A stretch of DNA of 64,000 nucleotides. Origin: Leptospira sp. B5-022. GTDB taxonomy: Bacteria; Spirochaetota; Leptospiria; Leptospirales; Leptospiraceae. The stretch lies in the NCBI RefSeq assembly GCF_000347035.1, contig NZ_ANIJ01000038.1, positions 1 to 64,000 on the forward strand, given 5' to 3'. The number at the start of each line of letters is the position of its first letter. Within the stretch, counting starts at the first letter, position 1. Positions 27,670 through 37,939 of this stretch are shown here, piece after piece. The notes below the pieces were generated by a model that saw nothing but the letters and a program-made list of their open reading frames with translations, searched no databases and had not been told where the DNA came from. The translations under genes were made by a program, and so were the position numbers.

Positions 27670-28510
27670 TTATTTCTACTATTCCATTCTTATTCTATTT
27701 TTATCGGGCAGTTGTTCTTCTATGTTATTCTACCCTACCAGGGAAATGTATATCTCTCCAGAAAAAATGGGATTTCGGCCCGAAAAAATTTCTCTTCAGA
27801 TGAAAGACGGCACAAATATCAAAGTTTGGATTTTCAAACCTTCTAGGGTAAAAGCGAAAGCGAGCATTCTCCAGTTCCATGGCAATGGAGACAATATGTC
27901 CAGCCACTATATCAGTCTTGTATGGCTTGTGGAAAAAGGTTACGAATTAGTGATCTGGGACTATAGAGGTTACGGAGATTCGGAAGGAGAAGCGGAAAAG
28001 GAATCTATATTAGAAGATTCTAAAGAAATTCTGAAATTCCAACAAAACAGGGCAAAAGAACTGGGCATTCCTTGGATTGTTTACGGACAAAGTATGGGTG
28101 GAGCGCTTGCAATACGAGCCGTCGGAGAAATACAAAACAAAGAGGGATTATTACTCGTAGTCGGCGACGGGACTTTCGCGTATTATTCTCATGTGGCTAA
28201 AACGGTGGCAGAGAGAGCGTTTTTCTTTCCGATAGGGCAATTGGTCGGGTTCTTCTTCTCGGATCATTTAAGTCCGGGAGAAGTAGCGGATCAAATTTCT
28301 CCGGTAAAACTATTGGTCGTGCATGGAACAGAGGACCAGATCGTTTCCTATCCGAACGGGATGGAACTTTTCCAAAAAGCGAAGGATCCAAAAATTTTCT
28401 GGGAGATCAAAGGAGGAGGACATCTAGATTGGATGGGAATGGGCAGATCCGACGGAGCAAAAAAATTCTTAAAATTCCTGGAAGAACTGGTCTCTCATTG
28501 GACTCCTTAG
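27635..28510 (+). CDS. Alpha/beta-hydrolase lipoprotein
   Basis: A 291-residue serine hydrolase with signal peptide and lipobox LSGSC (Cys-27). The catalytic triad is visible: nucleophile Ser-153 in GQSMGG, Asp-234 in HGTEDQIV and His-263 in GGGHLDW; the oxyanion strand is FHGNGDN and the conserved DYRGYGDSEG follows. It resembles the BEM46/YqiK-type membrane hydrolases. Start ATG 27635 lies 35 bases inside the DUF4105 gene and has AAAGGA seven bases upstream; an alternative ATG at 27653 lacks one. The overlap implies coupling to DUF4105. Confidence 0.85.
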   Translation: MKLASPMCINFNYFYYSILILFLSGSCSSMLFYPTREMYISPEKMGFRPEKISLQMKDGTNIKVWIFKPSRVKAKASILQFHGNGDNMSSHYISLVWLVEKGYELVIWDYRGYGDSEGEAEKESILEDSKEILKFQQNRAKELGIPWIVYGQSMGGALAIRAVGEIQNKEGLLLVVGDGTFAYYSHVAKTVAERAFFFPIGQLVGFFFSDHLSPGEVADQISPVKLLVVHGTEDQIVSYPNGMELFQKAKDPKIFWEIKGGGHLDWMGMGRSDGAKKFLKFLEELVSHWTP

Positions 28511-29046
28511 TTTTCGGAAGGGAACCAGTACATTCTTTTACCTTCCAATAAAGATCTAAGTGCCTCTTCCGGTTTGGGTTCTTGGATAAACAATTCCGGT
28601 AAAGAGAAGTTACCTGTATTATAAAGTTCTATAGATAAGAAGATTACTTTACCTTCCTTTGCGAAAAATACTTTTTCGAAGTCCCTACATTTTAACGTAT
28701 AAAATCCGGGAGCAAGCTCCAAGACCTTATATTCGCCGGAATCCAATCCGAATTTTTGGAATAATACTCTATTCCCTTCTTTAAAAGATCCGGAATATCG
28801 ATACAATTCGATACGAAAGGTGAATAAGGACTGAGCTTCTCTCTGCGGCCTAAGCACATATACCAAGGCTTGATCCTCTTTCGCTTTTTTCAGTTGATCG
28901 AATCTCTGAGAGCTTGTGCAAGACCCGAATCCTAAGACCAGGCAAATACAAAGTACGAAGGACCTAAAGTTGGCAACCCTCTGAAAAAATCTGGTAGCTC
29001 CTTGGGCTCTACGGTTAAAATTGACCCTAATTCGAGGATTTTTCAT
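28507..29046 (-). CDS. Lipoprotein of unknown function
   Basis: From ATG 29046 the product is 179 residues. A long basic N-terminal region (about 28 residues) precedes the hydrophobic stretch and the lipobox GFGSC (Cys near 43). The mature part (SSQRFDQLKKAKEDQALVYVLRPQ and GEYKVLELAPGFYTLKC) resembles DUF2846-type small lipoproteins that start with 'ALVYVLRP' and contain a PGxYxL turn; I make that link with moderate confidence. The start codon shares its central bases with the opposite-strand start at 29045 (CATG), so the two genes are divergent with overlapping starts. The 3' end touches the hydrolase gene stop. Confidence 0.7.
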   Translation of the reverse strand: MKNPRIRVNFNRRAQGATRFFQRVANFRSFVLCICLVLGFGSCTSSQRFDQLKKAKEDQALVYVLRPQREAQSLFTFRIELYRYSGSFKEGNRVLFQKFGLDSGEYKVLELAPGFYTLKCRDFEKVFFAKEGKVIFLSIELYNTGNFSLPELFIQEPKPEEALRSLLEGKRMYWFPSEN

Positions 29047-29488
29047 GAAAATTGAGTTCACACCCGAGCAGTACGAAACCTTACTAAAATCCATCGCGAT
29101 CTCCAGTTGGATGATCAATGCTTTTAACGAAGGGGACGAGGAGTTAAATTCCTACGCCGAACTCGAGCAATACATACTTTCCTTTGCAAAAGATTTTGGG
29201 AAGCAGGAATTCGTGGACTACGATGCCGCTGACGATGTGTATTTCCCTACTCGCAAATTCGAAGACCAAACGGATATATTCGATATCATCTCCGATTACG
29301 ATAACGAATTATTCTGGGACGAGCTTATTCACAGAATGGCCAGAAGGGATTTTCTTCAAGAGTATGGAGAAACAGGAGTCGCTTCTATGGCAATCGAAGA
29401 AAGGATCGAAAAAGAAGCTCCTTATATCAGCAAATACGAAGAGATATTTACCAACCAAGGCCTGGAGAATATAGACATTCGTCCTTAA
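29045..29488 (+). CDS. Small acidic protein of unknown function
   Basis: From ATG 29045 (ribosome site GAGGA seven bases upstream) the product is 147 residues, strongly acidic and cytosolic in character, for example NEGDEELNSYAELEQYIL and FVDYDAADDVYF. No transmembrane segment, signal peptide or named domain is visible. The RNA methyltransferase gene starts three bases after its stop, so the two are probably co-transcribed; that is the only clue to its job. Confidence 0.75.
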   Translation: MKIEFTPEQYETLLKSIAISSWMINAFNEGDEELNSYAELEQYILSFAKDFGKQEFVDYDAADDVYFPTRKFEDQTDIFDIISDYDNELFWDELIHRMARRDFLQEYGETGVASMAIEERIEKEAPYISKYEEIFTNQGLENIDIRP

Positions 29489-29491
29489 TCC

Positions 29492-30835
29492 ATGTTTGAT
29501 CAGGAACCTTTCGGAGTTTTAGAGATTGAAAACCTTCTTCCCAACCTAAGAGGTGAAGGTACATTAGGAAAAAGAAAAATAGAAATCCCTTATTCGCTTC
29601 CTGGAGACGTATATAACGTATACAAATTCGGAAAAAGAAAAGTATTCTATAAATGGGATCCTATTCATCTAGAGCCGAGGATCTCTGCTCCTCAATGTGC
29701 AAGTTTTGGAGAATGCGGAGGATGTTCCGGCCAACACCTGCCCTATTCGGAACAATTCAAATTAACAACCGAGCCGATCTTAAACGGATTAGAAAATTTT
29801 GATCCGAGCCGACTATCTGTTTCTCCTGCGGATTCTTCTTATTCTTACCGGAATCGTATGGATTTTGCAGTTTTTCCCGGTCGAATCGTCGGATTAAGAA
29901 TGTCCGGAAATTTCAGAAAGATCGTGCCGATAAGGAACTGTTCCATCCAAACGGACTGGGCAAATTCGGAAATGCCACTTTTTCAAAAACTTTTAGAATG
30001 TTTTCCTGATTTGGAATATGACCGCAAAAAAGAATCAGGTTACCTGAAATATTTTACTCTTCGCAAATCGGTTTTCCATGACGACTCCATGAGTATTCTT
30101 ACTTTCACGGAAGATTTCAAAAACGAAGATCTGATGCGGAAAGTTGCGGAAAAGGCGTTAGAAGTCCTAAGCGCGAAAAATATAGTATTTTGTTTCAACC
30201 GCAAAAAAGGAGAAATTTCCGCATCGGGAGAAGCGATCGCAATCCGGGGAAATATTTATCTTATCGAAGAGATCTGGGGTAAAAAATTCAAAATTCCTTT
30301 TGACGGTTTTTTTCAACCGAACCCGAAAGAGTTCATTAAAATTTTAGAATTTATTAAATCTAAAATTGTCCGTGCGGAAAATCTTGCCGACCTTTTCTGC
30401 GGGAGTGGATTTTTTTCGATTCTATTCGGAGAAAAATTTTCTCGGATCTTAGGGATCGATATCGTATCTTCTTCGGTTTCCGCGGGTGAGGAGTTCCTAC
30501 AGGAGGTTTTCCCGGACAAAAAGATTGAATTTCTGGCATTCGACCTGTTTCACAAAAAGGGATTGGAGAAAATGTCCTCTGCCAATCTACCTTGGAAGGA
30601 TTCCGTTGTGATCGCAGATCCTCCACGAAGCGGCCTTTCCCCCGAATTGTGTACCTTCTTAAATTCCAACCCCGTTTCCCAACTTATCTATATTTCCTGT
30701 AACCCGGAAAATCTTCTGAGGGATGCAAAACTCCTGGAAGAATCCTACCGAATGGAAGAGTTCCTACTTTGCGACCCCTTCCCTCAGACTCCTCATTTAG
30801 AAGCAGTATCCATCTTCTCCCCTAAAAATCGCTGA
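29492..30835 (+). CDS. RNA m5U methyltransferase, TrmA/RlmD family
   Basis: A 447-residue SAM-dependent methyltransferase that adds a methyl group to C5 of uridine in rRNA or tRNA. An iron-sulfur-cluster motif is complete: Cys-69, Cys-75, Cys-78 ([14 protein letters not shown]) and Cys-150 (RNCSI). The SAM fold shows [15 protein letters not shown] and the conserved ADPPRSGL; the catalytic nucleophile is in [12 protein letters not shown]. It is not possible by eye to decide between RlmD (23S U1939), RlmC and TrmA. The N-terminal TRAM-like region is short and divergent. Confidence 0.9.
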   Translation: MFDQEPFGVLEIENLLPNLRGEGTLGKRKIEIPYSLPGDVYNVYKFGKRKVFYKWDPIHLEPRISAPQCASFGECGGCSGQHLPYSEQFKLTTEPILNGLENFDPSRLSVSPADSSYSYRNRMDFAVFPGRIVGLRMSGNFRKIVPIRNCSIQTDWANSEMPLFQKLLECFPDLEYDRKKESGYLKYFTLRKSVFHDDSMSILTFTEDFKNEDLMRKVAEKALEVLSAKNIVFCFNRKKGEISASGEAIAIRGNIYLIEEIWGKKFKIPFDGFFQPNPKEFIKILEFIKSKIVRAENLADLFCGSGFFSILFGEKFSRILGIDIVSSSVSAGEEFLQEVFPDKKIEFLAFDLFHKKGLEKMSSANLPWKDSVVIADPPRSGLSPELCTFLNSNPVSQLIYISCNPENLLRDAKLLEESYRMEEFLLCDPFPQTPHLEAVSIFSPKNR

Positions 30836-30894
30836 AGGGAATCCGATTTTTTTTCGATAGTAAGTACCAAAGGTATACGAAACCGAAGGTGCCC

Positions 30895-32016
30895 ATGAAA
30901 CGACTTTCTTTCATCATTCTATCATTCTTAATTTTGGCGGTTTGGGGCTGTAATACCGTCATCATCCGTCCTTGGAATTCTCCGAACGCTCTCAAAACGT
31001 CCGAAAAGATCCGTGTCTTTTTAGGTAAGGCTGAATCCGATCTGATGATCAAAGCGGACGGTGTAATTTTCGTATATGATGTGAACGATCTTCTGATCAA
31101 ACGTGCTTACGATGCGGTGTCTCTTGATGCTAAAAAATTGAAGGCGCCCATCCGTTTCGTTGCGGACAATCCTGGTCTGGAATATAAAGGAAGAAAGTTC
31201 AGAGGAGAAATTTTACTCCAACCTGATAAAAGCGGCAATATTCTGGTGATCAACAGAGTTCCTTTGGAAGAATATTTGTATTCCGTTGTTCCTTCCGAAG
31301 TTCCTGCAGGCTGGCCGACAGAGGCTTTAAAAGCGCAAGCGATCTGTTCCAGGACTTATGCAGTTAGAGAGATCTTGAACAAAAAAGATACGGCGTACGA
31401 TGTGGAATCCACTGTGAATTCACAAGCGTATGCAGGTATGACGAAAGAAAATCCAAGAACCACTCAAGCTGTTCGTGATACGGAAGGTGTTCTTGCCGTT
31501 TATGAAGACGATCCGATCCATATGTTCTTTCATTCCAATAGCGGTGGAAGAACAGAAACTCCGGACCAAGTTTGGGGAGGAAAAAGGCTTCCGTATTTGG
31601 AATCCGTCGCCTCCAGATTCGATGAAGCCGGGGATAATTTCGTTTGGAAAGAAATTGTAAACCAAGATAAAATGGATCAAACTCTTTCTTCCCTAGGCGT
31701 GGGCTCCATTCAATCCATCCAAGTACTTTCTAGAACTCCTTCCGGTAGAGTGGATCTTTTGGAAGTGATCGGCAAACAAGGCACATCTAAAATGAAAGGA
31801 AAAGAATTCCGTAATTTGCTCGGAACTTCAGTGAAGTCTCTTCGTTTCGGTATCAAAAGAGAGAGTGAAGGATTTTTGATCAAGGGAATGGGCGCCGGTC
31901 ATGGTGTGGGACTAAGCCAATGGGGAAGTTTCGGCATGGCAAAACAGAATTTTACCTATGCGGAGATCATCCGTCACTATTACCAAGGAATCGAATTCGC
32001 TAGAATTACTAGGTAA
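30895..32016 (+). CDS. SpoIID/LytB domain lipoprotein
   Basis: From ATG 30895 the product is 373 residues with signal peptide and lipobox VWGC (Cys near 19). The SpoIID domain is clear: [35 protein letters not shown], then [18 protein letters not shown] and [14 protein letters not shown] near the C-terminus. In endospore formers SpoIID is a lytic transglycosylase that degrades denuded peptidoglycan; spirochaetes do not sporulate, so here a cell-wall remodelling role is inferred. GTG at 30889 is an alternative start; AAGG precedes the ATG at suitable distance. Confidence 0.88.
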   Translation: MKRLSFIILSFLILAVWGCNTVIIRPWNSPNALKTSEKIRVFLGKAESDLMIKADGVIFVYDVNDLLIKRAYDAVSLDAKKLKAPIRFVADNPGLEYKGRKFRGEILLQPDKSGNILVINRVPLEEYLYSVVPSEVPAGWPTEALKAQAICSRTYAVREILNKKDTAYDVESTVNSQAYAGMTKENPRTTQAVRDTEGVLAVYEDDPIHMFFHSNSGGRTETPDQVWGGKRLPYLESVASRFDEAGDNFVWKEIVNQDKMDQTLSSLGVGSIQSIQVLSRTPSGRVDLLEVIGKQGTSKMKGKEFRNLLGTSVKSLRFGIKRESEGFLIKGMGAGHGVGLSQWGSFGMAKQNFTYAEIIRHYYQGIEFARITR

Positions 32017-32020
32017 TTTT

Positions 32021-32238
32021 TTCGCACAGAGATCACGGAGAACACAGAGAGTTTTTAATTTAGAAACGTTGAGCACCGAGAGGAGTCGGGTGTTGGAGTT
32101 CCCAGATCCTGATATTCCTTCGTGGTCTCTGTGAGCTTCGTGCGAAACCTTCGTTTGTCCTCAAACTTATTTTAAATATATAAAACTATTATATTCTCTC
32201 ACTACTGCTCCGTCTCCTCTGTGAGCTCCGTGCGAAAC
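32021..32238. repeat. MITE-like intergenic repeat, second copy with extra arm
   Basis: Left arm 32021-32055 (TTCGCACAGAGATCACGGAG...) and right arm 32117-32146 (ending GTGAGCTTCGTGCGAA) are imperfect inverted copies, enclosing the palindrome variant TGTTGGAGTTCCCAGA at 32091-32106. After 60 AT-rich bases a further right-arm copy lies at 32206-32238. The element sits between the SpoIID gene and the ABC transporter genes. Confidence 0.75.
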
Positions 32239-32286
32239 CGCCCTTCTTTTCCTTGCCTCCTCTCCTAGAGGATGCAAAATAGGACC

Positions 32287-32994
32287 ATGTCGAATCCGAC
32301 AAACAAGATCCTGATCCGAAATTTAACCAAGTCCTATATTAATGGAAAACAACACGTCCCGGTCCTGAAAGGGATCAACTTAGAAGTTGCGGATACTTTT
32401 TTAACGTTGATGGGCCCATCCGGTTCCGGTAAATCCACATTTTTGAATATTCTATCCGGCATTGACCAAGCAGATTCCGGAGAAGTTTGGATCGGCGGAA
32501 AAAACCTTAGCAATTTTACGGAACAAGAACTTACCGAATATCGCAGGAACGAGACCGGGATCATCTTCCAGTTCTTTCACCTTCTTCCTTACTTAAGCGC
32601 TTTAGAAAACGTAGCCTTACCTCTATATATCTCCGGTTTCGGAAAATCCAAGGCGAGAGAGATCGCCAAAGAAGCTTTAGAAAAGGTGGATCTGGCTCAT
32701 AGGTTTAAACATAAACCGGACGAACTTTCGGGTGGAGAACAACAAAGAGTCGCAATCGCCAGAGCGCTTGCAAAACGTCCGAGTATCGTTTTAGCGGATG
32801 AACCTACCGGGAATTTAGATACGTATCACGCGCATAAAATTTTGGAACTTCTATTAGAGCTACAAGAGAAGGAAAAGTTTTCCTTATTCATAGTAACTCA
32901 CGATAGGGAGATCGGAGAAAAAGGAAAAGTCCGACTCAAAATGAAGGATGGACTCATCTTGCCGGAACAAAATCCTGCCCTGGGTCTTGTATGA
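32287..32994 (+). CDS. ABC transporter ATPase, LolD/MacB type
   Basis: From ATG 32287 the ATPase is 235 residues. Walker [10 protein letters not shown] (43-51), Q-loop region [18 protein letters not shown], signature LSGGEQQR (147-154), Walker B IVLADE (167-172) and the switch His in VTHD are all intact. The LolD/MacB/FtsE subgroup is indicated by the sequence round the Q-loop. With the permease that starts four bases before its stop (ATGA overlap) it forms an exporter likely to move lipoproteins or other hydrophobic cargo from the inner membrane. ATG 32272, five codons upstream, is an alternative. Confidence 0.92.
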   Translation: MSNPTNKILIRNLTKSYINGKQHVPVLKGINLEVADTFLTLMGPSGSGKSTFLNILSGIDQADSGEVWIGGKNLSNFTEQELTEYRRNETGIIFQFFHLLPYLSALENVALPLYISGFGKSKAREIAKEALEKVDLAHRFKHKPDELSGGEQQRVAIARALAKRPSIVLADEPTGNLDTYHAHKILELLLELQEKEKFSLFIVTHDREIGEKGKVRLKMKDGLILPEQNPALGLV

Positions 32995-35498
32995 ATTTAT
33001 ACTTCTTATTCCTATACGAATATTTTAAGACACATCTTCCTAGATTCATATTCGCACTTTTAGGGATTTCCTTGGGTGTGGGACTTTTTTTATCCACTAC
33101 AAGTAATGCAAATAAGGCGGAAAAATCTCTCATCGATTTTTCCATGGGTTACCTGAAAGGAGATTTTAATTTAAAAATTTCTCCAAGTAACTCCGAGCAA
33201 AGCCTTAATTGGCGGATCCTTTCCAAAATACAGTCCCATCCGGATCTAAGAAATATTTCCGCGATTAGACCCAGGATACAGAAAGAAGGAATTTCCTCGG
33301 ACAATCTAAGGGTTTTGTACATAGGAATGGACCTAACCAAAGAATATTTAGGAATTCCCTTAAAGATAGACAATGGATCGGATACTTCCGGTCCATTAGA
33401 AAAAACGTATGTATCCAAGTCTCTATCGGAAAAATTCAAAGGTCAACCTTTCACTCTTTTACTAAATGGAAAAACTTGGGAGTTTAAGGATTATACTCCG
33501 GTTGATATGGAAGGTGGATTTCTGGTCATCGAAGACATTTCTTTGATCCAAGAAAAAATCCCGGATATAGACGGAGCGGACTATTTACTTTTAAAGTCCT
33601 CTTCAGTTGATCTTTCCCAAACGAAAGAAAGTTTACAAAAGTTCTTAGGCTCAAATGTCAAAATAGAAACTTCGGAAGAGATCCAAGAAAAATCGGCAAA
33701 TGCACTTCGTTCTTTTCAATTAAATCTTCTTATCATTTCTTTTATCTCGCTTTTGATCGCGTTCTTCATGGTTTCCAATACAATGACCGGTCTGTATTTG
33801 AGTAGAGAAAGAGAACTGGGAATATTAAGAACCTTAGGATTGGATGTAAGATCTTCTATTTTTCTTTTTTTAAGTCAGTCCGTTTTGTTAGGAAGTATAG
33901 GTACCGTCTTAGGGATCCTATTCGGAATATTCTTCTCCGGTTTGGATTTTTTCCGTCCAGAGTCGGGACTCGTGGATAAAAACCTATTATCCACTTATAG
34001 TTCTATTTCCCTCATCGATTTGGGCCTCGCTGCCGGACTTGGGATCTTGGGCTCGATCCTTTCTTCCGTGTATCCTGCAATCCGAGCAGGTAAGGTCCCT
34101 CCCCTTTCCATACTTAGAGATTCCCAAAAAGAAAAAAGACAGATCCCGAACTCAAAACTTGCGATCTACGGTGGAATTATTTTTTTTGCTTCTTTAGGGA
34201 TTTCTAATCTTCCATCTCCATGGAAGCTTCCTCTGCCCGGTTTACTGGGTGTAGGAGGTGTGACCATCGGGATCACATTCGCTTTTCCTTATCTACTTTC
34301 CTTATTCAGTTCGGGCGTGTCCAAGATCCTGGATAAAAGTGATAAAAGTTTTCCTTTTTTCAGAATCGGTTTGGAGGAATTAAAAGAAAATCCTGGAAGG
34401 AACACTTTGACTGCGGCAACTGTGATGCTCGCGGTTTCTTTGGTTTTATGTCTGACCATTCTTACGGACAGTTATAAAAAATCTTTGAATGATTGGGTGG
34501 ATTCCGAATATCCTTCCGACTTTACGATCATAAACGATCGATTTTTCCATTCCGGGATCCACGGCGGAGTTCCGAAAGACCTTCCGGAAAAGATCAGGGA
34601 TTTAGGTGTAAGCTCTTACCTGGACGGTTTTTTGGTGAATACTTCTTTCGATACCGATAAAGGAAATTTTATCATTCATGCATACGATTTTTCCGTTTAT
34701 AGGGACAAGCCGGAAAGAATAGAGAATGAGGTAAAGGAAGAAACCGATATTTTAATTTCTTCGAATATGGCACATTTAAAAAAACTGAAAGTGGGTGATA
34801 TTCTCGTTTCCCAAACTCCTTTCGGTATTAAGAATTTTCATATTAAAGGGATCAAAGAACATTTTTTTTCGGAAAAGGGAACGGTAATGATGGATATCCG
34901 TTCCTACGAAAAAAATTTCGAAGTTAAGACCATAAACTCCATTAAACTTTTCTTAAAAAGAGAATACTCGGACGTTTCCGGGATAGAATATTCCAAAAAT
35001 AAAATTTTGGACTTTCTAAAGTCGGATCCCGAATACAAGGACTTAATTCTCCTGGATTCCGCACAACTTAGGGAAATTTATCTATACGAGATCAATAAAG
35101 TATTCAGAGTTTTGGATTCTCTCAAGGCAACCGCCATTCTGATCTCGGTCATTTCACTACTTTCCTCCTTGGTCCATACTTTATACGATAAGCGAAGGAT
35201 CTTAGGCCTTCTGAAATATTTGGGAGCGTCTCAGGAGCAACTTGGTATCATTCTAAAAACGGAGTCGGTTTATCTTACAGGATTCGGTGCATTCTTCGGG
35301 ATCCTCTCTTCTCTTATCATGTCTCCTATCATTTTGTACGTGGTAAACAAGAACGCATTTGGTTGGACTCTTACCTTCTCCTTTTTACCCGAAACCCCGG
35401 TCTTCATCCTAATTTTTGCGCCGATCCTGGGTTGGATTTCCGCAATCTATCCTCTACGTATATTGAGAAAAATGAGCTTCCAGCTCAGCCCGGAATAA
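32991..35498 (+). CDS. ABC transporter permease with two FtsX-type domains
   Basis: An 835-residue protein with an N-terminal membrane segment, a large periplasmic domain (about 40-235), a first FtsX group of membrane segments after residue 240 including [19 protein letters not shown], a second periplasmic domain (about 490-690) and a last FtsX group with [21 protein letters not shown] near 745. This duplicated layout (about ten membrane segments) is the type seen in large lipoprotein- and lipid-associated exporters rather than the four-segment LolC/E form. Cargo unknown. Coupled to the ATPase by an ATGA overlap. Confidence 0.88.
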   Translation: MNLYFLFLYEYFKTHLPRFIFALLGISLGVGLFLSTTSNANKAEKSLIDFSMGYLKGDFNLKISPSNSEQSLNWRILSKIQSHPDLRNISAIRPRIQKEGISSDNLRVLYIGMDLTKEYLGIPLKIDNGSDTSGPLEKTYVSKSLSEKFKGQPFTLLLNGKTWEFKDYTPVDMEGGFLVIEDISLIQEKIPDIDGADYLLLKSSSVDLSQTKESLQKFLGSNVKIETSEEIQEKSANALRSFQLNLLIISFISLLIAFFMVSNTMTGLYLSRERELGILRTLGLDVRSSIFLFLSQSVLLGSIGTVLGILFGIFFSGLDFFRPESGLVDKNLLSTYSSISLIDLGLAAGLGILGSILSSVYPAIRAGKVPPLSILRDSQKEKRQIPNSKLAIYGGIIFFASLGISNLPSPWKLPLPGLLGVGGVTIGITFAFPYLLSLFSSGVSKILDKSDKSFPFFRIGLEELKENPGRNTLTAATVMLAVSLVLCLTILTDSYKKSLNDWVDSEYPSDFTIINDRFFHSGIHGGVPKDLPEKIRDLGVSSYLDGFLVNTSFDTDKGNFIIHAYDFSVYRDKPERIENEVKEETDILISSNMAHLKKLKVGDILVSQTPFGIKNFHIKGIKEHFFSEKGTVMMDIRSYEKNFEVKTINSIKLFLKREYSDVSGIEYSKNKILDFLKSDPEYKDLILLDSAQLREIYLYEINKVFRVLDSLKATAILISVISLLSSLVHTLYDKRRILGLLKYLGASQEQLGIILKTESVYLTGFGAFFGILSSLIMSPIILYVVNKNAFGWTLTFSFLPETPVFILIFAPILGWISAIYPLRILRKMSFQLSPE

Positions 35499-35546
35499 GG
35501 AAAACTATCTTGATTCCCAGCTAGCCCGAAGTAAGTTATTCCTTCG

Positions 35547-36500
35547 ATGGCTACTCAGCTGGAAATTGCCCTGGAACTTGCCGAAGAGATCAAAAAGATC
35601 AATCAGCAGGAGGACAATCGGATCCCTACTTCCGATTCTTTTTTGAAGGATATGATCGCATTCTTTTCCAGAGATATGCACGAAATCCGCCAAATCCTGG
35701 AAATGCTCCGAGAAGCTCGTTATATTTTTATCATTAAGATCGTTCTTCCCGAACAATCCAAAAATTCCAGGGACCAAGACCAGGGAGTGGACGCATATAT
35801 CTACGCCGACCTAAACATTGTCACGGAGCTGAAAGGATTTGCGGAGAAAAAACTGGAGAAGGCATACGAGGCCACTTATTATAAAAGAAAATCTCCCTTC
35901 CAGATCACCAGAGAATTATTTCCTAAGATCAAAGAACATAATAATACTCCCTTGGGAAGGTTCATCAATATCGCAGTAATGTTGGAAGAATACCAAAGGG
36001 TTCTCACCGCTGCCCCCAACGATTATGACGATAATAGGCGCAGAAATTTATTATCGGAGTTATTGGAAAGGAACGGGGCCCCTGTCACCGTAGCGAGAGA
36101 TATTCCTGATTACGAAATAACTTCTTTGGGCGGGGGTGGCGGAAATTCCCCTTTGGGATTTAAAAGAGCGGCTGATGCAGTCGCATCTAACGAAGTCGCT
36201 TTTAATCCGAAAAGCCCTTGGTCCAGGCTTACTGCTAAATTTTCCGTTGAGTTTTTAGTTCGTATCCATTTGAGAAAGTACGAATTCGATACGGTGCGCA
36301 AACTAATCTTAGGAGGAAAGTTAGTCAACTTCGACGATCTAAAATACGTTAGGGATAGTATCCAAACTATGGAAAACCATATACATCTGGATCCAATCTT
36401 ACAAAATTTTACGGAAGAGATGACCGAGCTGAGAAGGCTTGCTCAAAAAAAAATGAATATTCTGAAAGGGATCACCAATTCGGGTTCTATCCAAAATTAA
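35547..36500 (+). CDS. Conserved hypothetical cytosolic protein
   Basis: A 317-residue protein with no signal peptide or membrane segment. It is rich in predicted helix (for example ALELAEEIKKINQQED and FAEKKLEKAYEATYYKRK), with a glycine run GGGGGNSPLG near 196-205 that looks like a flexible hinge between two helical parts. A good ATG at 35547 opens the frame. No domain recognised. It lies 48 bases after the ABC permease and overlaps the convergent membrane-protein gene by 14 bases. Confidence 0.75.
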   Translation: MATQLEIALELAEEIKKINQQEDNRIPTSDSFLKDMIAFFSRDMHEIRQILEMLREARYIFIIKIVLPEQSKNSRDQDQGVDAYIYADLNIVTELKGFAEKKLEKAYEATYYKRKSPFQITRELFPKIKEHNNTPLGRFINIAVMLEEYQRVLTAAPNDYDDNRRRNLLSELLERNGAPVTVARDIPDYEITSLGGGGGNSPLGFKRAADAVASNEVAFNPKSPWSRLTAKFSVEFLVRIHLRKYEFDTVRKLILGGKLVNFDDLKYVRDSIQTMENHIHLDPILQNFTEEMTELRRLAQKKMNILKGITNSGSIQN

Positions 36501-37206
36501 TCCACTCGAAATATCGAGCTAGTAAAACGATCAGCAATACCACTAAGATAAAGATATATCTCCTTCTTACGGAATATCCCGTGTCCATTCGATCTTTTGG
36601 AAAATAGATCAGGAACAAAAGTGCATTCGTTATGAACACGATAAATAACGCGTCCTGTTTTTCCTTCCAGTATCCGCTTCCGAAAGCGATTGCCGCACCG
36701 ATCGAAGGCACAAAAGCAATGAGGGTTTTCCAGGTTAACACCTTCGAATCTTCTTCGAAAACTTTCGCCTTTTTGCCGGATTTTTTTTCTAACTCGCTTA
36801 AGAACTGATCCATATTCTCCAAATTTAAGATCGGGATATATGTTCCTTGTTTGGAGATGAGAAGGATCCTTTCATAACCTCGAAATCTATCTTTTTCGAT
36901 ACTATCCAGATCGCGAAATTCGAATTCCATACATTGGCCTTTCGCGTTCCATTGTTTTAAGGAAGAAGAATCCAATTCCACCTTGGCGCCTTCCAATACT
37001 TTTAACTGTCTTCGATAATTTTTTAGAAGAAGCAGTATTAGTACACCGCTCAGGAGCAAATACATGGAAAGAAATGCGGATCTTTTATCCAATTCCACCT
37101 GAACGAAACTGACTCCGATAAATATTACGAAAACAGAAAGTACTAGTCCTGTTCGGATCAGTAATTTTTTCTTAAAAACGGGAGAATCGTATTGAAATAC
37201 GGACAT
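36487..37206 (-). CDS. Membrane protein with possible PH-like domain
   Basis: A 239-residue protein with two N-terminal hydrophobic segments (about 17-35 and 43-61), a soluble middle part (about 70-145) and three C-terminal segments. The middle reads VELDSSSLKQWNAKGQ, then YERILLISKQGTYIPI, similar in layout to bacterial PH-like domains, but I would not assert homology. Function unknown. Its start overlaps pyrE's stop by one base (TAATG), so it is the second gene of a pyrE operon; its 3' end overlaps the convergent gene. Confidence 0.7.
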   Translation of the reverse strand: MSVFQYDSPVFKKKLLIRTGLVLSVFVIFIGVSFVQVELDKRSAFLSMYLLLSGVLILLLLKNYRRQLKVLEGAKVELDSSSLKQWNAKGQCMEFEFRDLDSIEKDRFRGYERILLISKQGTYIPILNLENMDQFLSELEKKSGKKAKVFEEDSKVLTWKTLIAFVPSIGAAIAFGSGYWKEKQDALFIVFITNALLFLIYFPKDRMDTGYSVRRRYIFILVVLLIVLLARYFEWINFG

Positions 37207-37763
37207 TATTCTAAACTTCCAAATTCCGATTTTTTAAACAAAGGGAAAACCTGGATCCCTTCTTCTTCGATCGCTTTTCTACCGCCTTCTTCCCTGTCTA
37301 AAATGCAAATACATGCTTTCACTTCCAATCCTGCATCTCTTAAACTTTTGATCGCCTGCAAGGTGGAACCTCCCGTTGTGATCACGTCGTCCACGACCAC
37401 ACAGGATTTGACAGCGTTTACGCCGCCTTCTACCAAATTTTTGGTGCCGTGATCCTTGGCTTGTTTTCTCACGATCAACGGGAACACGTTCTTGGAATGT
37501 TTACGGTATTCCAAAGCGATCCCGAAACAAATAGGATCCGCTCCCATAGTGAGACCTCCAAAGGCCTCTTCCCCGTCCAGACCGGATTCCGGGAGATGTT
37601 TTTCCACAATATACTTACAAAGTAATTCCAATCTTTGCGGATGAAGAGTGATTTCCTTACAATTAAAGTAATGCCTGGATTTTTTACCACTGGCCAGTGT
37701 GAAAGGTTCCTCTCGGAAACGATAGGCGTGGGTTTGAATGAGTTGAAACAATTCTTCCCTCAA
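37206..37763 (-). CDS. pyrE: Orotate phosphoribosyltransferase PyrE (TTG start)
   Basis: A 185-residue type I phosphoribosyltransferase that converts orotate and PRPP to OMP in pyrimidine synthesis. The PRPP motif CVVVDDVITTGGST (about 131-144) with its paired aspartates, the FTLASGKKSRHYFNCKE start and the KQAKDHGT loop are typical. The start is TTG at 37763; no ATG or GTG lies in frame before the region of similarity, and AGGGAG about eight bases upstream supports it. The desaturase gene lies divergent. Confidence 0.93.
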   Translation of the reverse strand: MREELFQLIQTHAYRFREEPFTLASGKKSRHYFNCKEITLHPQRLELLCKYIVEKHLPESGLDGEEAFGGLTMGADPICFGIALEYRKHSKNVFPLIVRKQAKDHGTKNLVEGGVNAVKSCVVVDDVITTGGSTLQAIKSLRDAGLEVKACICILDREEGGRKAIEEEGIQVFPLFKKSEFGSLE

Positions 37764-37939
37764 AGCGGATCTCCCTCGGGCAATGCCCGGAATCCCATGA
37801 TAGTAGAAACTCCTCAGGAAAAAACAGATTTTTGAGCCGCATTGGAGCCGAAGGGAAAAATTCTAAATTTCCGAATTTTTTCGCAACCTGGACCACCGAT
37901 TCCGCTCTTATCAGAAAAACCAAGACGGGAAAAACCGAC

